Below are positions 8,922 to 16,694 of a stretch of 64,000 nt of DNA, piece by piece (the stretch's first letter is position 1; every line of letters starts with the position of its first letter). The notes below the pieces were generated by a model that saw only the letters and a list, made by a program, of their open reading frames with translations, was not told the DNA's origin and did no database searches. The DNA is from an uncultured Eubacteriales bacterium (lineage in GTDB: Bacteria; Bacillota; Clostridia; Oscillospirales; Oscillospiraceae): positions 1 to 64,000 of the forward strand of contig OMZQ01000003.1 in the NCBI GenBank assembly GCA_900315595.1, given 5' to 3'. Both the position numbers and the translations under genes were made by a program.

Positions 8922-8995
8922 GCTGGGGTACGGTTCGCCGTACCTCAGCTTGTACGGGGATTTCGCCGCCGGGGAAATATCCGTACAAGCTGAGG
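8922..8995 (+). promoter_or_regulatory. Two mutually exclusive hairpins between hpf and the DUF3137 gene
   Basis: Hairpin 1 pairs GCTGGGGTACGG (8922-8933) with CCGTACCTCAGC (8938-8949) across a TTCG loop, 12 pairs with one G-U. Hairpin 2 pairs CCTCAGCTTGTACGG (8943-8957) perfectly with CCGTACAAGCTGAGG (8981-8995). Bases 8943-8949 are used by both, so only one can form at a time. No T-run follows either. It may be an hpf terminator or a switch for the downstream gene. Confidence 0.5.
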
Positions 8996-9022
8996 TTTCA
9001 TCCGCCCCTCGGAGGTGTGCTT

Positions 9023-10012
9023 ATGACAAAACGAATGGTTCTCTATGAGGCCGCAAAGATCCTGCTTCTGTTCGTGGAGCTGGTCTGCGTCGTCGTGATC
9101 TGCTTCGGCGTATTCCTGTTTATCCGCTTCGTGACGCGGCTGGGCTTTGCGATGTCTCCGTTTACCTACGACCAGATGATGAACGTCGCTGACTCCGTCC
9201 CGGATAAGCTGAGCATCGTGCGAAGGATCATGCTGCTCTTTATCAGCCGGACCACAAAGGAGGAGGCCATCGCCGGTATGCTTCGCTACGGCGGTCTCGC
9301 CCTGGCCGGGGTGGTCGTGCTGATGCCCTGCCGTCTGCTGCTTCGGTCGGTGGAGCGTTCCTTCAAGCAGCGTTTTATGCCGGACGTGCTGGAAAAGACC
9401 TTTTCCGACTTCACCTATGACGCCAAACGCCGCGCTGCCAGGGAGGAGCCGCTGGTCGATATGGGCCTGCTCTCCCGCGCCGAGCGATACTACACGGCCA
9501 ACAGTCTGGAGGGACTCTACCGCGACTGCTGGGTCGCCTCGCAGGAGATCGCCTGCGGCGGCGTCTATTCCGACCACTACGCCAGTCACCGCGTCAAGGT
9601 GCGCGGGCAGTGGCTGACCATCCGTCTGAACTTCGATTTCCAGGGGACCCTGATTCTGGAGGGCAGAAACACCAAGAACCGCTTCAGCCACCGCGCGCTG
9701 GCCGGGAGGATGGCTGAGCTCGTGGTAGACCATCCGGAGCTTGCCGCGCAGTTCGTCTGCTATACGGACAACGTGGAGGACGCCAGAGCCCTGCTGACCG
9801 TGGAAATGGCGGACAAGCTGCTCTCAATGCTGGACCGATACCCCGATCTTTGCGTTTTCTTCCGCCAGGGCAGCATGCACGTTCTGATCCGTCGCCGCTC
9901 CTTCAACCGCCGCTGGGAGCTGGCCTGTCCGTTCTGCTATCCTCAGCTCCGCCGCGAGGCCGCCCGTTTGTACGGCCCGCTCCTGGATTTCACGGACCTG
10001 CTTCTGGAATAA
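9023..10012 (+). CDS. DUF3137-like membrane protein
   Basis: A 329-aa protein with two N-terminal membrane helices (about residues 12-36 and 85-105) and a soluble domain resembling DUF3137. Its features are FMPDVLEKTFSDFTYD and a beta-rich core with FDFQGTLILEGRNTK. DUF3137 proteins often accompany LemA proteins; none is seen here. The ATG at 9023 is chosen because GGAGG at 9011-9015 is spaced 7 nt away. The conserved C-terminal part includes FRQGSMHVLIRR. Function is unknown. Confidence 0.6.
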   Translation: MTKRMVLYEAAKILLLFVELVCVVVICFGVFLFIRFVTRLGFAMSPFTYDQMMNVADSVPDKLSIVRRIMLLFISRTTKEEAIAGMLRYGGLALAGVVVLMPCRLLLRSVERSFKQRFMPDVLEKTFSDFTYDAKRRAAREEPLVDMGLLSRAERYYTANSLEGLYRDCWVASQEIACGGVYSDHYASHRVKVRGQWLTIRLNFDFQGTLILEGRNTKNRFSHRALAGRMAELVVDHPELAAQFVCYTDNVEDARALLTVEMADKLLSMLDRYPDLCVFFRQGSMHVLIRRRSFNRRWELACPFCYPQLRREAARLYGPLLDFTDLLLE

Positions 10013-10045
10013 ACCGGGTCCGCGCCGCAATGCAATACCGATCCG

Positions 10046-10077
10046 AACAGGCCCGCCGGTCACGGCGGGCCTGTTTT
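10046..10077 (+). terminator. Terminator after the DUF3137 gene
   Basis: Arms AACAGGCCCGCC (10046-10057) and GGCGGGCCTGTT (10064-10075) with a 6-nt loop, then TT. Confidence 0.8.
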
Positions 10078-10108
10078 GCGCTGCGTTCCGTATTTTGCAA
10101 AAAGACGG

Positions 10109-10136
10109 TTGCCTTTTGGGAGCATTATGGTATAAT
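10109..10136 (+). promoter_or_regulatory. Promoter of the carboxylesterase gene
   Basis: TTGCCT (10109-10114), 16-bp spacer, TATAAT (10131-10136). Confidence 0.6.
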
Positions 10137-10180
10137 CCAAGCAGAACACGAAAGGAAGCGGCCTCCGGCCGCAGATCGAC

Positions 10181-11995
10181 ATGAAAACCTCAATTGGATT
10201 CATCCTCTTTTTTGCGCTGACGGCGGTTCTGCTTGCGGCGGTTCTGGAGCTGGGGCGGAATACGCTCTGGGGCTGGGGGCTGTTCGTGCTCGGCCTGGCA
10301 GCCTACTTCATCCTGCGCGGGACCGTCCTGGCCGAGCGCAGCTTCCTCTGGCGGCTTCTCGGCTTCGCCGGTTTTCTGCTTGTGTTTTTCGCCGTGTTCA
10401 AGCTGTCCGCGCCGCCGGTGCGGGCCGTTCCCGCGGTCCGGGTCAAGAACCCGAAGCCGACCGGCGTGATCACCGTTGAACAGGGAAAGCTGCAAGGCGT
10501 CTGCAGCGCAGACGGCTCCGTGGAGGTCTTTGCCGGGATCCCCTATGCTAAGCCGCCGGTTGGAGAGCTGCGCTGGAAGGAGCCGCAGCCGCCCGAGCCC
10601 TGGGAGGGCGTGCGCGTCTGCGATACCTTCGCGCCGATGTCCATGCAGACCCGGAACAGCCCAATCTTTGACTCCCTTTCCGAGATCGCGGTTTACCACA
10701 CCTTCCGCATTACCCCGGACGACAACTGGATCGCGCCGATGAGTGAGGATTCCCTCTATCTGAACGTCTGGAAGCCGGCGGGCGAGGTCTCGGGTCTGCC
10801 CGTACTGGTCTACGTCCACGGCGGCTCTCTGACCAGCGGTCAGGCGTGGTACGATCAGTATAACGGCGAGGCCATTGCCCGCGAGGGCGTGGTCGTGGTC
10901 AACTTTGCGTACCGGCTGAACGTCTTCGGCTTCTATGCGAACGAGGCTCTGGCTGCCGAATCCCCCAACGGGACCACCGGCAACTACGGCCTGCTTGACC
11001 AGATCCAGGCCTTGAAATGGGTGCAGCAGAATATCTCGGCCTTCGGCGGGGACCCGAACCAGGTCACGCTTGCCGGAGAATCCGCCGGCGCGTCCTGCGT
11101 CAACGCCCTCTGCGTCTCGCCGCTGAGCAAGGGTCTGTTTCAGCGCGCGATCGCCGAATCCAGCGGCGTCACGGCAAAGGTCCCCTATCACACCTTCCGA
11201 ACGCTGGAAAGCGCCCTTAAAATGGGCCGCGACATTCAGGCGGAGTTTCAGGCCGCCGATCTGGCCGCGCTCCGCGCCGTGCCTGCAGAGGACCTGGTCC
11301 GAACCAAATTCACGAACAGCGCGATGACCGTGGACGGCTGGGCGATCACGGAGCAGCCCTATCTGACCTATGAGAAGGGCGAAAACCACGAGACCGCCCT
11401 GCTCCAGGGCTACAACGTCCACGAGGCCGACCTCTTTGCAATGACAGCCCGGGTCAACGCCGAGAACTACGTCGAACAGCTCCGCCCGCTCTACGGGTCC
11501 TGCGCCCAGCGGGCAGCCGAGCTGGTTCCGTCCAGGGAGCAGGAGCCGTTCTACAAGTGCGTCATCGACCGGGGCGGCAGCGCGAAGGGCGCCTATGACG
11601 AGGCCGTCTCCGCCGCCTGGTTCAGCTACAGCCACTACCGCTGGGCCAGGCTGCTGGCGCCGCAGGGCGTTCCGGTTTATACCTACTATTTTACGAAGGA
11701 CAACCGGGGCATGGGCTGCCATCACGCCGGAGAGCTTCCCTACTTCTACGGCTGTCTGGACGCCCATCCGCAGAATTACGACGAGACGGACCGCGCCCTG
11801 TCCGCGCAGATGCTCCAATATTACGTCAACTTTATCAAGACCGGCGACCCGAACGGGAGCGGTCTGCCGGAATGGCAGACCGACGCTGCCTCCGGCGGCA
11901 AGGTGCTGGAGCTTGGCGCACAGGTGCGGATGATCGAGGACCCGCATCTCGGCCTGCACGAGCTGCTGGACCAATACCAGGACGGGCTGGAATAA
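10181..11995 (+). CDS. Type B carboxylesterase, membrane anchored
   Basis: Alpha/beta hydrolase of the carboxylesterase/cholinesterase family, 604 aa. Three hydrophobic helices lie in residues 4-85, an unusual addition to a family that normally starts at the GVxSFxGIPYAxPP motif; here that motif is VEVFAGIPYAKPPVGE near residue 117. The oxyanion-hole element YVHGGSLTSG, the nucleophile elbow GESAGA (Ser near 302) and the histidine motif HHAGELPY (near 513) are intact. The ester hydrolase domain should be outside the membrane. Substrate is unknown. Confidence 0.85.
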   Translation: MKTSIGFILFFALTAVLLAAVLELGRNTLWGWGLFVLGLAAYFILRGTVLAERSFLWRLLGFAGFLLVFFAVFKLSAPPVRAVPAVRVKNPKPTGVITVEQGKLQGVCSADGSVEVFAGIPYAKPPVGELRWKEPQPPEPWEGVRVCDTFAPMSMQTRNSPIFDSLSEIAVYHTFRITPDDNWIAPMSEDSLYLNVWKPAGEVSGLPVLVYVHGGSLTSGQAWYDQYNGEAIAREGVVVVNFAYRLNVFGFYANEALAAESPNGTTGNYGLLDQIQALKWVQQNISAFGGDPNQVTLAGESAGASCVNALCVSPLSKGLFQRAIAESSGVTAKVPYHTFRTLESALKMGRDIQAEFQAADLAALRAVPAEDLVRTKFTNSAMTVDGWAITEQPYLTYEKGENHETALLQGYNVHEADLFAMTARVNAENYVEQLRPLYGSCAQRAAELVPSREQEPFYKCVIDRGGSAKGAYDEAVSAAWFSYSHYRWARLLAPQGVPVYTYYFTKDNRGMGCHHAGELPYFYGCLDAHPQNYDETDRALSAQMLQYYVNFIKTGDPNGSGLPEWQTDAASGGKVLELGAQVRMIEDPHLGLHELLDQYQDGLE

Positions 11996-12010
11996 AGCTG
12001 CATACGCATA

Positions 12011-12036
12011 AAAACCGCCGAAGCCGGCGGTTTTTT
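12011..12036 (+). terminator. Terminator of the carboxylesterase gene
   Basis: AAAACCGCCG (12011-12020) and CGGCGGTTTT (12025-12034), continuing in T. It lies between convergent genes and may also serve the exonuclease gene. Confidence 0.85.
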
Positions 12037-12050
12037 GCTGTCTTGGTCGC

Positions 12051-12587
12051 TTATTTGTTCAAGGAGCAGGTTCGGATGTGGTCGCGGAGCTCTGCGCCCC
12101 CGCGCAGGTAGCGAAGCAGGATCTCAGCACAGGCACGGCTGTCGCTTCCCGCATGGTGGTGGTCCAGGTCGATGCCGTACCGCGCGCAGAGATCGTTCAG
12201 CTTATGGCTGACGCCGGGCAGAATGCGCCGGCCCATCTGGACGGTACAGACGTAACGGACGTAAGGCTTCCACACGATCCCGTAATCCTGAAGGCATTTT
12301 CGCAGGACGCCCAGATCGAACACAGCGTTATGCGCAACAAGCAGGCCGTTGGAGAGGATCGGTTCGATTCTCTCCCAGATCTCCGGGAAGGTCGGCGCGT
12401 CGCAGACCGTTTCCTCGCCGATCCCGGTCAGCAGGGTGTTGAAATAGTCAAAATAGGTTTCGGGATCGACCAGAGAATAGAAGGAATCCTGAATCTCTCC
12501 GTCCTCGATCACCGTGATCCCGATGGCGCTCATCCTCCGGTTTTCCCGATTCGGCGTCTCCACGTCGAAGGCAACAAAGCGTGACAT
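12051..12587 (-). CDS. DnaQ-like 3'-5' exonuclease
   Basis: DEDDh exonuclease domain, 178 aa. Motif I is FVAFDVET (near residue 4), motif II VAHNAVFDLGVL (near 95), motif III HHHAGSDSRACAE (near 150). This size fits stand-alone epsilon-like exonucleases or the exonuclease module of PolC. The start at 12587 is chosen because AAAGGAGG lies 7 nt upstream; the longer open frame overlaps a terminator hairpin and has low-complexity sequence. It is probably a general DNA or RNA trimming enzyme. Confidence 0.82.
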   Translation of the reverse strand: MSRFVAFDVETPNRENRRMSAIGITVIEDGEIQDSFYSLVDPETYFDYFNTLLTGIGEETVCDAPTFPEIWERIEPILSNGLLVAHNAVFDLGVLRKCLQDYGIVWKPYVRYVCTVQMGRRILPGVSHKLNDLCARYGIDLDHHHAGSDSRACAEILLRYLRGGAELRDHIRTCSLNK

Positions 12588-12650
12588 AACCATTCCTCCT
12601 TTCGGCGCAGGTCTATCATACCACAGGGATCGGGCAATTTCCACTCTTTT

Positions 12651-12700
12651 CGCAAACGATCGCGCCCGGTTCGTCCGGGCGCGATCGTTTGCGCGTTTTT
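12651..12700. terminator. 19-bp perfect hairpin terminator
   Basis: Arms at 12651-12669 and 12675-12693 are perfectly complementary (starting CGCAAACGATCG), loop TTCGT, with six T on the plus side. It separates the dehydrogenase operon end (12727, minus) from the exonuclease gene. Confidence 0.75.
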
Positions 12701-12726
12701 TGGATGGAACGGCGTCCTGCGGACGC

Positions 12727-13875
12727 TTATACGACGGAGGGCTCGGTGAAGAGATTGCCCTCTGCAAAGCGGGAGAGCTTGAGGCGGGAGGCGTCGATGG
12801 TGGGCTCCATGCCGAGGATCATCTCGGACATGACCGTGCCGGTGACAGGGCCGAACATGAAGCCGTGTCCGCTGAAGCCGACGGCCACATAGAAGCCCTC
12901 GACGCTGTCCACCTTGTCATAGATGGGCTGGCGGTCCGGGGACATATTATAGAGGCCCGCCCACTGGCGGATGACGCGCAGCTTGCCGATCAGAGGCAGC
13001 ACGTTGTCGATCGTCTTCGCCATCTCCTCCAGGAAGTGCCAGGACGAGGTCCTTCTGAGGTCTCTCGGCTCGCCGGAATCGCTGCGGCCCATGATGAAGG
13101 AGCCGTGCGGCGTCTGCTGCACGTAGAGGTTCAGATTAAAGGCCATGACCATCGGGTCCTGCATATGCTCTACCGGCTCCGTGACCAGGATCTGGTGGCG
13201 CTCGGAATAGAGCGGCAGCTCGACGCCGACCATCCTTGCAATGCCCTGCGACCAGGCGTTGGCCGCGTTGACGACGATGGGCGTCTCAATATAGCCCTTG
13301 TTGGTCTCCACGCCGACGATCCTGCCGTGCTCGACCTTGATGCCGGTGACCTCGGTGAAGGTATTGAACTCCACGCCCAGGCGCTTGGCGGCCTTGTAGA
13401 AGGCGTCCGTCGTCTTGTGGGGATTCAGGAAGCCGTCCTTCTGGCAGTAGGCTGCGCCGGAGAGAATGTCGGTGTTGAGATGGGGCACGAGCTCCTTGGC
13501 CTCCTCCAGACTCATCATGCGGGAGGGAATGCCGCAGGCGTGCTGGACCTCGATGTTCTTCCGGAACTGGGTCAGCTCCTTTTCCGTGTCGGCGATCATC
13601 AGATAGCCGCTCTGCCGCAGCTCAATGTCGCCGTCGTATTCCAGGATGTCGTTGGCATGCTCAAAGAACTCCGTAGAGAACTTGGACATGCGGCAGTTCA
13701 TCTCGGTGCCCCACTGCATCCGGAAGCCGGCGCCGCAGGCGCCGGTGGAGCCGGAGCAGATGAAGCTCTTTTCGAGCACGACGATGTTCTTCGCACCGCG
13801 GACGGCCAGGTTGTAGGCAATGGAGCAGCCGGACATACCGGCGCCGATGATGACGATATCCGCTTTATTCTTCAT
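12727..13875 (-). CDS. FAD-dependent oxidoreductase, catalytic subunit (DAO/sarcosine oxidase beta type)
   Basis: A 382-aa DAO-family flavoprotein. The dinucleotide motif VIIGAGMSGCSIAYNLA lies at residues 7-23 and a flavin-contact motif near the end reads GFSGHGFMFGP. It is the last gene of a five-gene operon whose composition matches multi-subunit dehydrogenases such as hydrogen cyanide synthase HcnABC, opine oxidase OoxAB and the archaeal proline dehydrogenase complex. In these this subunit oxidises the amine substrate. The ATG at 13875 follows GGAGG at 9 nt and overlaps the previous gene by 11 bp. Substrate here is not known; proline, hydroxyproline, sarcosine or glycine are candidates. 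Confidence 0.8.
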   Translation of the reverse strand: MKNKADIVIIGAGMSGCSIAYNLAVRGAKNIVVLEKSFICSGSTGACGAGFRMQWGTEMNCRMSKFSTEFFEHANDILEYDGDIELRQSGYLMIADTEKELTQFRKNIEVQHACGIPSRMMSLEEAKELVPHLNTDILSGAAYCQKDGFLNPHKTTDAFYKAAKRLGVEFNTFTEVTGIKVEHGRIVGVETNKGYIETPIVVNAANAWSQGIARMVGVELPLYSERHQILVTEPVEHMQDPMVMAFNLNLYVQQTPHGSFIMGRSDSGEPRDLRRTSSWHFLEEMAKTIDNVLPLIGKLRVIRQWAGLYNMSPDRQPIYDKVDSVEGFYVAVGFSGHGFMFGPVTGTVMSEMILGMEPTIDASRLKLSRFAEGNLFTEPSVV

Positions 13876-14146
13876 GCTTCTTCGCCTCCTCTGCAATCAG
13901 ATGGAGCTTCACGCCCACCACCGGGGGGCGAATATTGTGGAACTTGAGATCGGCAACGTTCTGTCCGGTGGCGTTGGCGATCTCCCGGAGCACGAGCTGG
14001 CCGCAGGTCTTGCCCTGACAGGGGCCCATGCCGATGCGGGTGATCCGCTTGATCTCGTCGTAGGTCACGTAGCCCTGGGCGATCAGATCCCGAATCTCCT
14101 TCAGCGTGACGTCGGAACAACGGCAAATAATGGTATTCTCATCCAT
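13865..14146 (-). CDS. BFD-like [2Fe-2S] protein
   Basis: A 93-aa protein with the bacterioferritin-associated ferredoxin pattern CRCxD (residues 8-12) and GPCQGKTCG (near 45), giving four cysteines for a [2Fe-2S] cluster. In HcnB/OoxA-like enzymes this module is often fused to the FAD/NAD subunit; here it is separate. Its start at 14146 overlaps the ferredoxin stop by 8 bp. It should pass electrons between the flavin subunits. Confidence 0.82.
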   Translation of the reverse strand: MDENTIICRCSDVTLKEIRDLIAQGYVTYDEIKRITRIGMGPCQGKTCGQLVLREIANATGQNVADLKFHNIRPPVVGVKLHLIAEEAKKHEE

Positions 14147-14639
14147 TTGCTTCTTCCTCCCTCCTGAAATTTCGGAAGTCATAGAGATAGCTGCGCGCGA
14201 CCTCCAGCGTCACGACCGGGGTGCGGTCAAAGGCGGGCGGGTTCTGAACCCGGAGAACCCTGGCCTTGCAGATGGGCTGACCGGCCCGGTCCAGGCCGAC
14301 GACGGTCTCGCCCGCCGCCGGCAGCGGCAGAAATTCATAGGGGATTCGGAACTCCACCGTATCGGCGGACTTGGAGCCATCGACGATCATGATCGCCAGG
14401 CCGGGGCAGCGCGATACGCATTTGCCGCAGCCGGTGCAGAGGTCTTCATCCCGGCAGGGAACGTTGTTGATATCCTCACCCACCTGGATCGCCCCGAAGG
14501 GGCAGGCGGTCGAACAGGGATTGCAGGGGATTTTCTGATAGCACTCCACCACCGCGACGGGGCCCTTGTTGATCCGTTCGATGGGAGGAAATTTTGTCAT
14601 GACCATTTCACGGGTGGCCACACCTGTTTTTTCAAACAT
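14139..14639 (-). CDS. Two-cluster 4Fe-4S ferredoxin subunit
   Basis: A 166-aa protein with CNPCSTACPFG and CTGCGKCVSRCPG, two motifs for [4Fe-4S] clusters. A C-terminal extension of about 85 residues is rich in beta structure. It is presumably the electron-transfer subunit of the dehydrogenase, as in the delta subunit of the proline dehydrogenase complex. AGGAGG lies upstream of the ATG. Cysteines at residues 39, 42 and 46 start the first cluster. The upstream flavoprotein gene ends 13 nt before it. Confidence 0.82.
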   Translation of the reverse strand: MFEKTGVATREMVMTKFPPIERINKGPVAVVECYQKIPCNPCSTACPFGAIQVGEDINNVPCRDEDLCTGCGKCVSRCPGLAIMIVDGSKSADTVEFRIPYEFLPLPAAGETVVGLDRAGQPICKARVLRVQNPPAFDRTPVVTLEVARSYLYDFRNFRREEEANG

Positions 14640-14652
14640 CTTCCTTCCCTCC

Positions 14653-15735
14653 TTACAGCTTACTGAGCTTCATGCCGGCGCGGATCCGGTCTCCGACGGG
14701 GCCGGAGCGCAGGCCTTCAAGCTGCGCCAGGTAGTCCTGTCTGCGCGTCTCATAATCCGCCGGCACATAGCCGAGCTTTGCGGCGGCGCACAGACCCGCA
14801 AGATAGCCCTCCACCATGGCGGAGCTGGCCTCCTCGATGCCGGAGGCGTCGCCCGCGACGAAGATGCCGGGGATGCTTGTCTCGCAGTTTTCGGTCCGCA
14901 TGGGAACGCTTCCGCTGAGCTGGGGCACGTATTTCATCTCCACGCCTCGCATCGCCAGAAGCTCGTTGAGCGGACTCAGACCAACGGAGATGCAGAGCAC
15001 GTCCACGTCATACCGCTTCTCGGCGCCGGGGATGGGACGGAATTTTTCGTCCACCTCGCAGATGACAGCCGCCTCGATGCAGTCGGTGCCGATGGCCTCC
15101 TTGACGGTGTGCGAGGTCAGGATAGGGACGCCCATGCGGGCGAGCTTGGAGGCATGGACCAGATACGCGCCGATGCGCGGCGCAGCGTCCAGGACTGCCG
15201 CGACCTGGATCCCGGCCTGCATGAGCTGATAGCTCACGATCACGCCGATATTGCCCGCGCCGACCATCAGGACCCGGTCGCCGGGGCGAACGCCGTAGAC
15301 GTTCATCAGGGTCTGGACCGCGCCTGCGCCGTAGATGCCGGGCAGGTCGTTATTGGGGAAGGCCAGGGATTTTTCAAACGCGCCGGTGGCGCAGATGATC
15401 GACTTGGCCCGGATCTTGAAATACTCCTTCTCGTCCTTCAACGCGGTGACGACGTTGTCCTCGTAGAAGCCGACGGCGGTCGTATTGAGCATAATCTCGA
15501 TCTGATCGCCGAATTCGCGGACCTTATCCAGAAGAATCTCGGCGATATCCACGCCGCGGTGAGAAGCATACTGGCTCTCCGAGCCAAAGAACATATGGGT
15601 CTGCTTGATAAGCTGGCCGCCGGGCCGGAAGGTGCGCTCCAGAACGAGCACCCTTGCGCCGGACGAGGCCGCGGAAATGGCGGCGCAGAGACCGGCAGGG
15701 CCGGAACCGATGATCAACAGTTCAGTCTCTCTCAT
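14653..15735 (-). CDS. FAD/NAD(P)-dependent oxidoreductase subunit
   Basis: A 360-aa pyridine nucleotide-disulfide-like flavoprotein with two dinucleotide folds: IIGSGPAGLCAAISAASSGA at the N-terminus and VGAGNIGVIVSYQLMQAG near residue 155. The C-terminal GIFVAGDASGIEEA is the FAD motif. In Hcn/Oox/proline dehydrogenase complexes this subunit links the amine oxidation site to NAD or other acceptors. The start overlaps the [2Fe-2S] gene by 4 bp (ATGA). Confidence 0.85.
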   Translation of the reverse strand: MRETELLIIGSGPAGLCAAISAASSGARVLVLERTFRPGGQLIKQTHMFFGSESQYASHRGVDIAEILLDKVREFGDQIEIMLNTTAVGFYEDNVVTALKDEKEYFKIRAKSIICATGAFEKSLAFPNNDLPGIYGAGAVQTLMNVYGVRPGDRVLMVGAGNIGVIVSYQLMQAGIQVAAVLDAAPRIGAYLVHASKLARMGVPILTSHTVKEAIGTDCIEAAVICEVDEKFRPIPGAEKRYDVDVLCISVGLSPLNELLAMRGVEMKYVPQLSGSVPMRTENCETSIPGIFVAGDASGIEEASSAMVEGYLAGLCAAAKLGYVPADYETRRQDYLAQLEGLRSGPVGDRIRAGMKLSKL

Positions 15736-16037
15736 TTGACCGTCCCCTTTCCTTCCTGCGTTTCAACCGTCATACCTTCACGAAGCAGGGTGATACAGGT
15801 TCGGACGTTGGGCTCGCCGTCAACAACCATCTGACAGGAAGCGCAGTTCCCGATTGCGCAGTAGAATCCACGCGGGCGGTGCTTCTCCAGGCTCTTTGCA
15901 AGAACCTTAACACCGGCAGCGTGGAGGGCCGCAGCAATCGTTTCGCCTTCATACCCCTTCATGGGCTGACCGTTAAAGGTGAAGTTGATTTCCTTACCCC
16001 GCTCAAAGGTAAGGATCGGGTGTTGCGTAATCCTCAT
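15732..16037 (-). CDS. Plant-type [2Fe-2S] subunit of the dehydrogenase
   Basis: A 101-aa protein with a C-x4-C-x2-C...C cluster site (CAIGNCASC near residue 55, then C near 74). It resembles HcnA and the N-terminal domain of sarcosine oxidase alpha. It is the first gene of the operon, preceded by AAAGGA. The N-terminal fold (INFTFNGQPMKGYEGETIAAAL) is the typical ubiquitin-like start of this ferredoxin family. Confidence 0.85.
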   Translation of the reverse strand: MRITQHPILTFERGKEINFTFNGQPMKGYEGETIAAALHAAGVKVLAKSLEKHRPRGFYCAIGNCASCQMVVDGEPNVRTCITLLREGMTVETQEGKGTVK

Positions 16038-16101
16038 ATCCGCATGTCCTTTCTAAAAAAATGGAAAATTGCTCTTTTCACAGGAACAAGGCGCTAATAC
16101 A

Positions 16102-16130
16102 AATATAGCACTATTTTTCGTCAGATGCAA
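16102..16130 (-). promoter_or_regulatory. Promoter of the dehydrogenase operon
   Basis: On the minus strand TTGCAT (16130-16125), 17-bp spacer, TATATT (16107-16102). The upstream region to about 16190 is strongly AT-rich with repeated ACTATTTTT units (at 16110 and 16152), which could bind a regulator. Confidence 0.6.
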
Positions 16131-16249
16131 CAACTGATTTTTATATTTTCGTACTATTTTTGTATATTTTTTCTGAATAACGCGACAATGGCCTCCGGGC
16201 GTCCGATCTGTCCGGCGATCTTACCGGCGCATTGTTTCCGAAAAAAGGC

Positions 16250-16309
16250 TTGACAAGCTGCTTGTGATATGCTATAACTGTATTGCTACAGTTAATACAG
16301 TTAATACAG
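16250..16309 (+). promoter_or_regulatory. Promoter and operator of the YtrA-ABC operon
   Basis: TTGACA (16250-16255), 17-bp spacer, TATAAC (16273-16278). Overlapping the -10 is ACTGTA-TTGC-TACAGT (16277-16292), a perfect palindrome, followed by tandem ACAGTTAAT units at 16288-16296 and 16297-16305. This placement is what an autorepressing GntR/YtrA protein would use. Confidence 0.75.
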
Positions 16310-16328
16310 ACGAAAGGAGCGATGCGAT

Positions 16329-16694
16329 TTGATCAGTCTGAACTACCGGGATCCGCGGCCGATCTACGAGCAGTTGGAAGAAAAGCTGAGGCGGCTGATC
16401 CTGTCCGGGGCGATCGCCGAGGGGGAACGCCTGCCGTCGGTGCGTGAGCTGGCAAGCCAGCTTGCCATCAATCCGAACACGATCCAGCGGGCCTACCGCG
16501 AGCTTGAGCAGGCAGGCTTCATCTATTCTGTCCCCGGCAAGGGCTCCTTCGCCGGGAAGCTCTCCGGCGTGGACGAGAGCCGCCGCCGCGAGCTGCGCGA
16601 GAAGCTGACCGCGATCTGGACCGAGCTGCTGCAGCTCGGAGAGGACCCGCAAGAGCTGCAAGCCTTATTGAAGGAGGTATCCCAACATGATTGA
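16329..16694 (+). CDS. GntR family regulator, YtrA subfamily
   Basis: A 121-aa repressor: a winged helix-turn-helix (residues 10-75, with LPSVRELASQLAINPNTIQRAYREL) and a short C-terminal dimerisation helix pair. YtrA-type regulators of this length control a neighbouring ABC transporter and often respond to cell-wall antibiotics. The TTG start at 16329 is preceded by AAAGGAG; the ATG at 16322 is in another frame. The stop overlaps the ATPase gene by 8 bp. Confidence 0.88.
   Translation: MISLNYRDPRPIYEQLEEKLRRLILSGAIAEGERLPSVRELASQLAINPNTIQRAYRELEQAGFIYSVPGKGSFAGKLSGVDESRRRELREKLTAIWTELLQLGEDPQELQALLKEVSQHD

Noticed and set aside
12514..13947. A 477-codon plus-strand frame
   Set aside because: It is antisense to the FAD oxidoreductase, whose dinucleotide-binding motifs are unmistakable.
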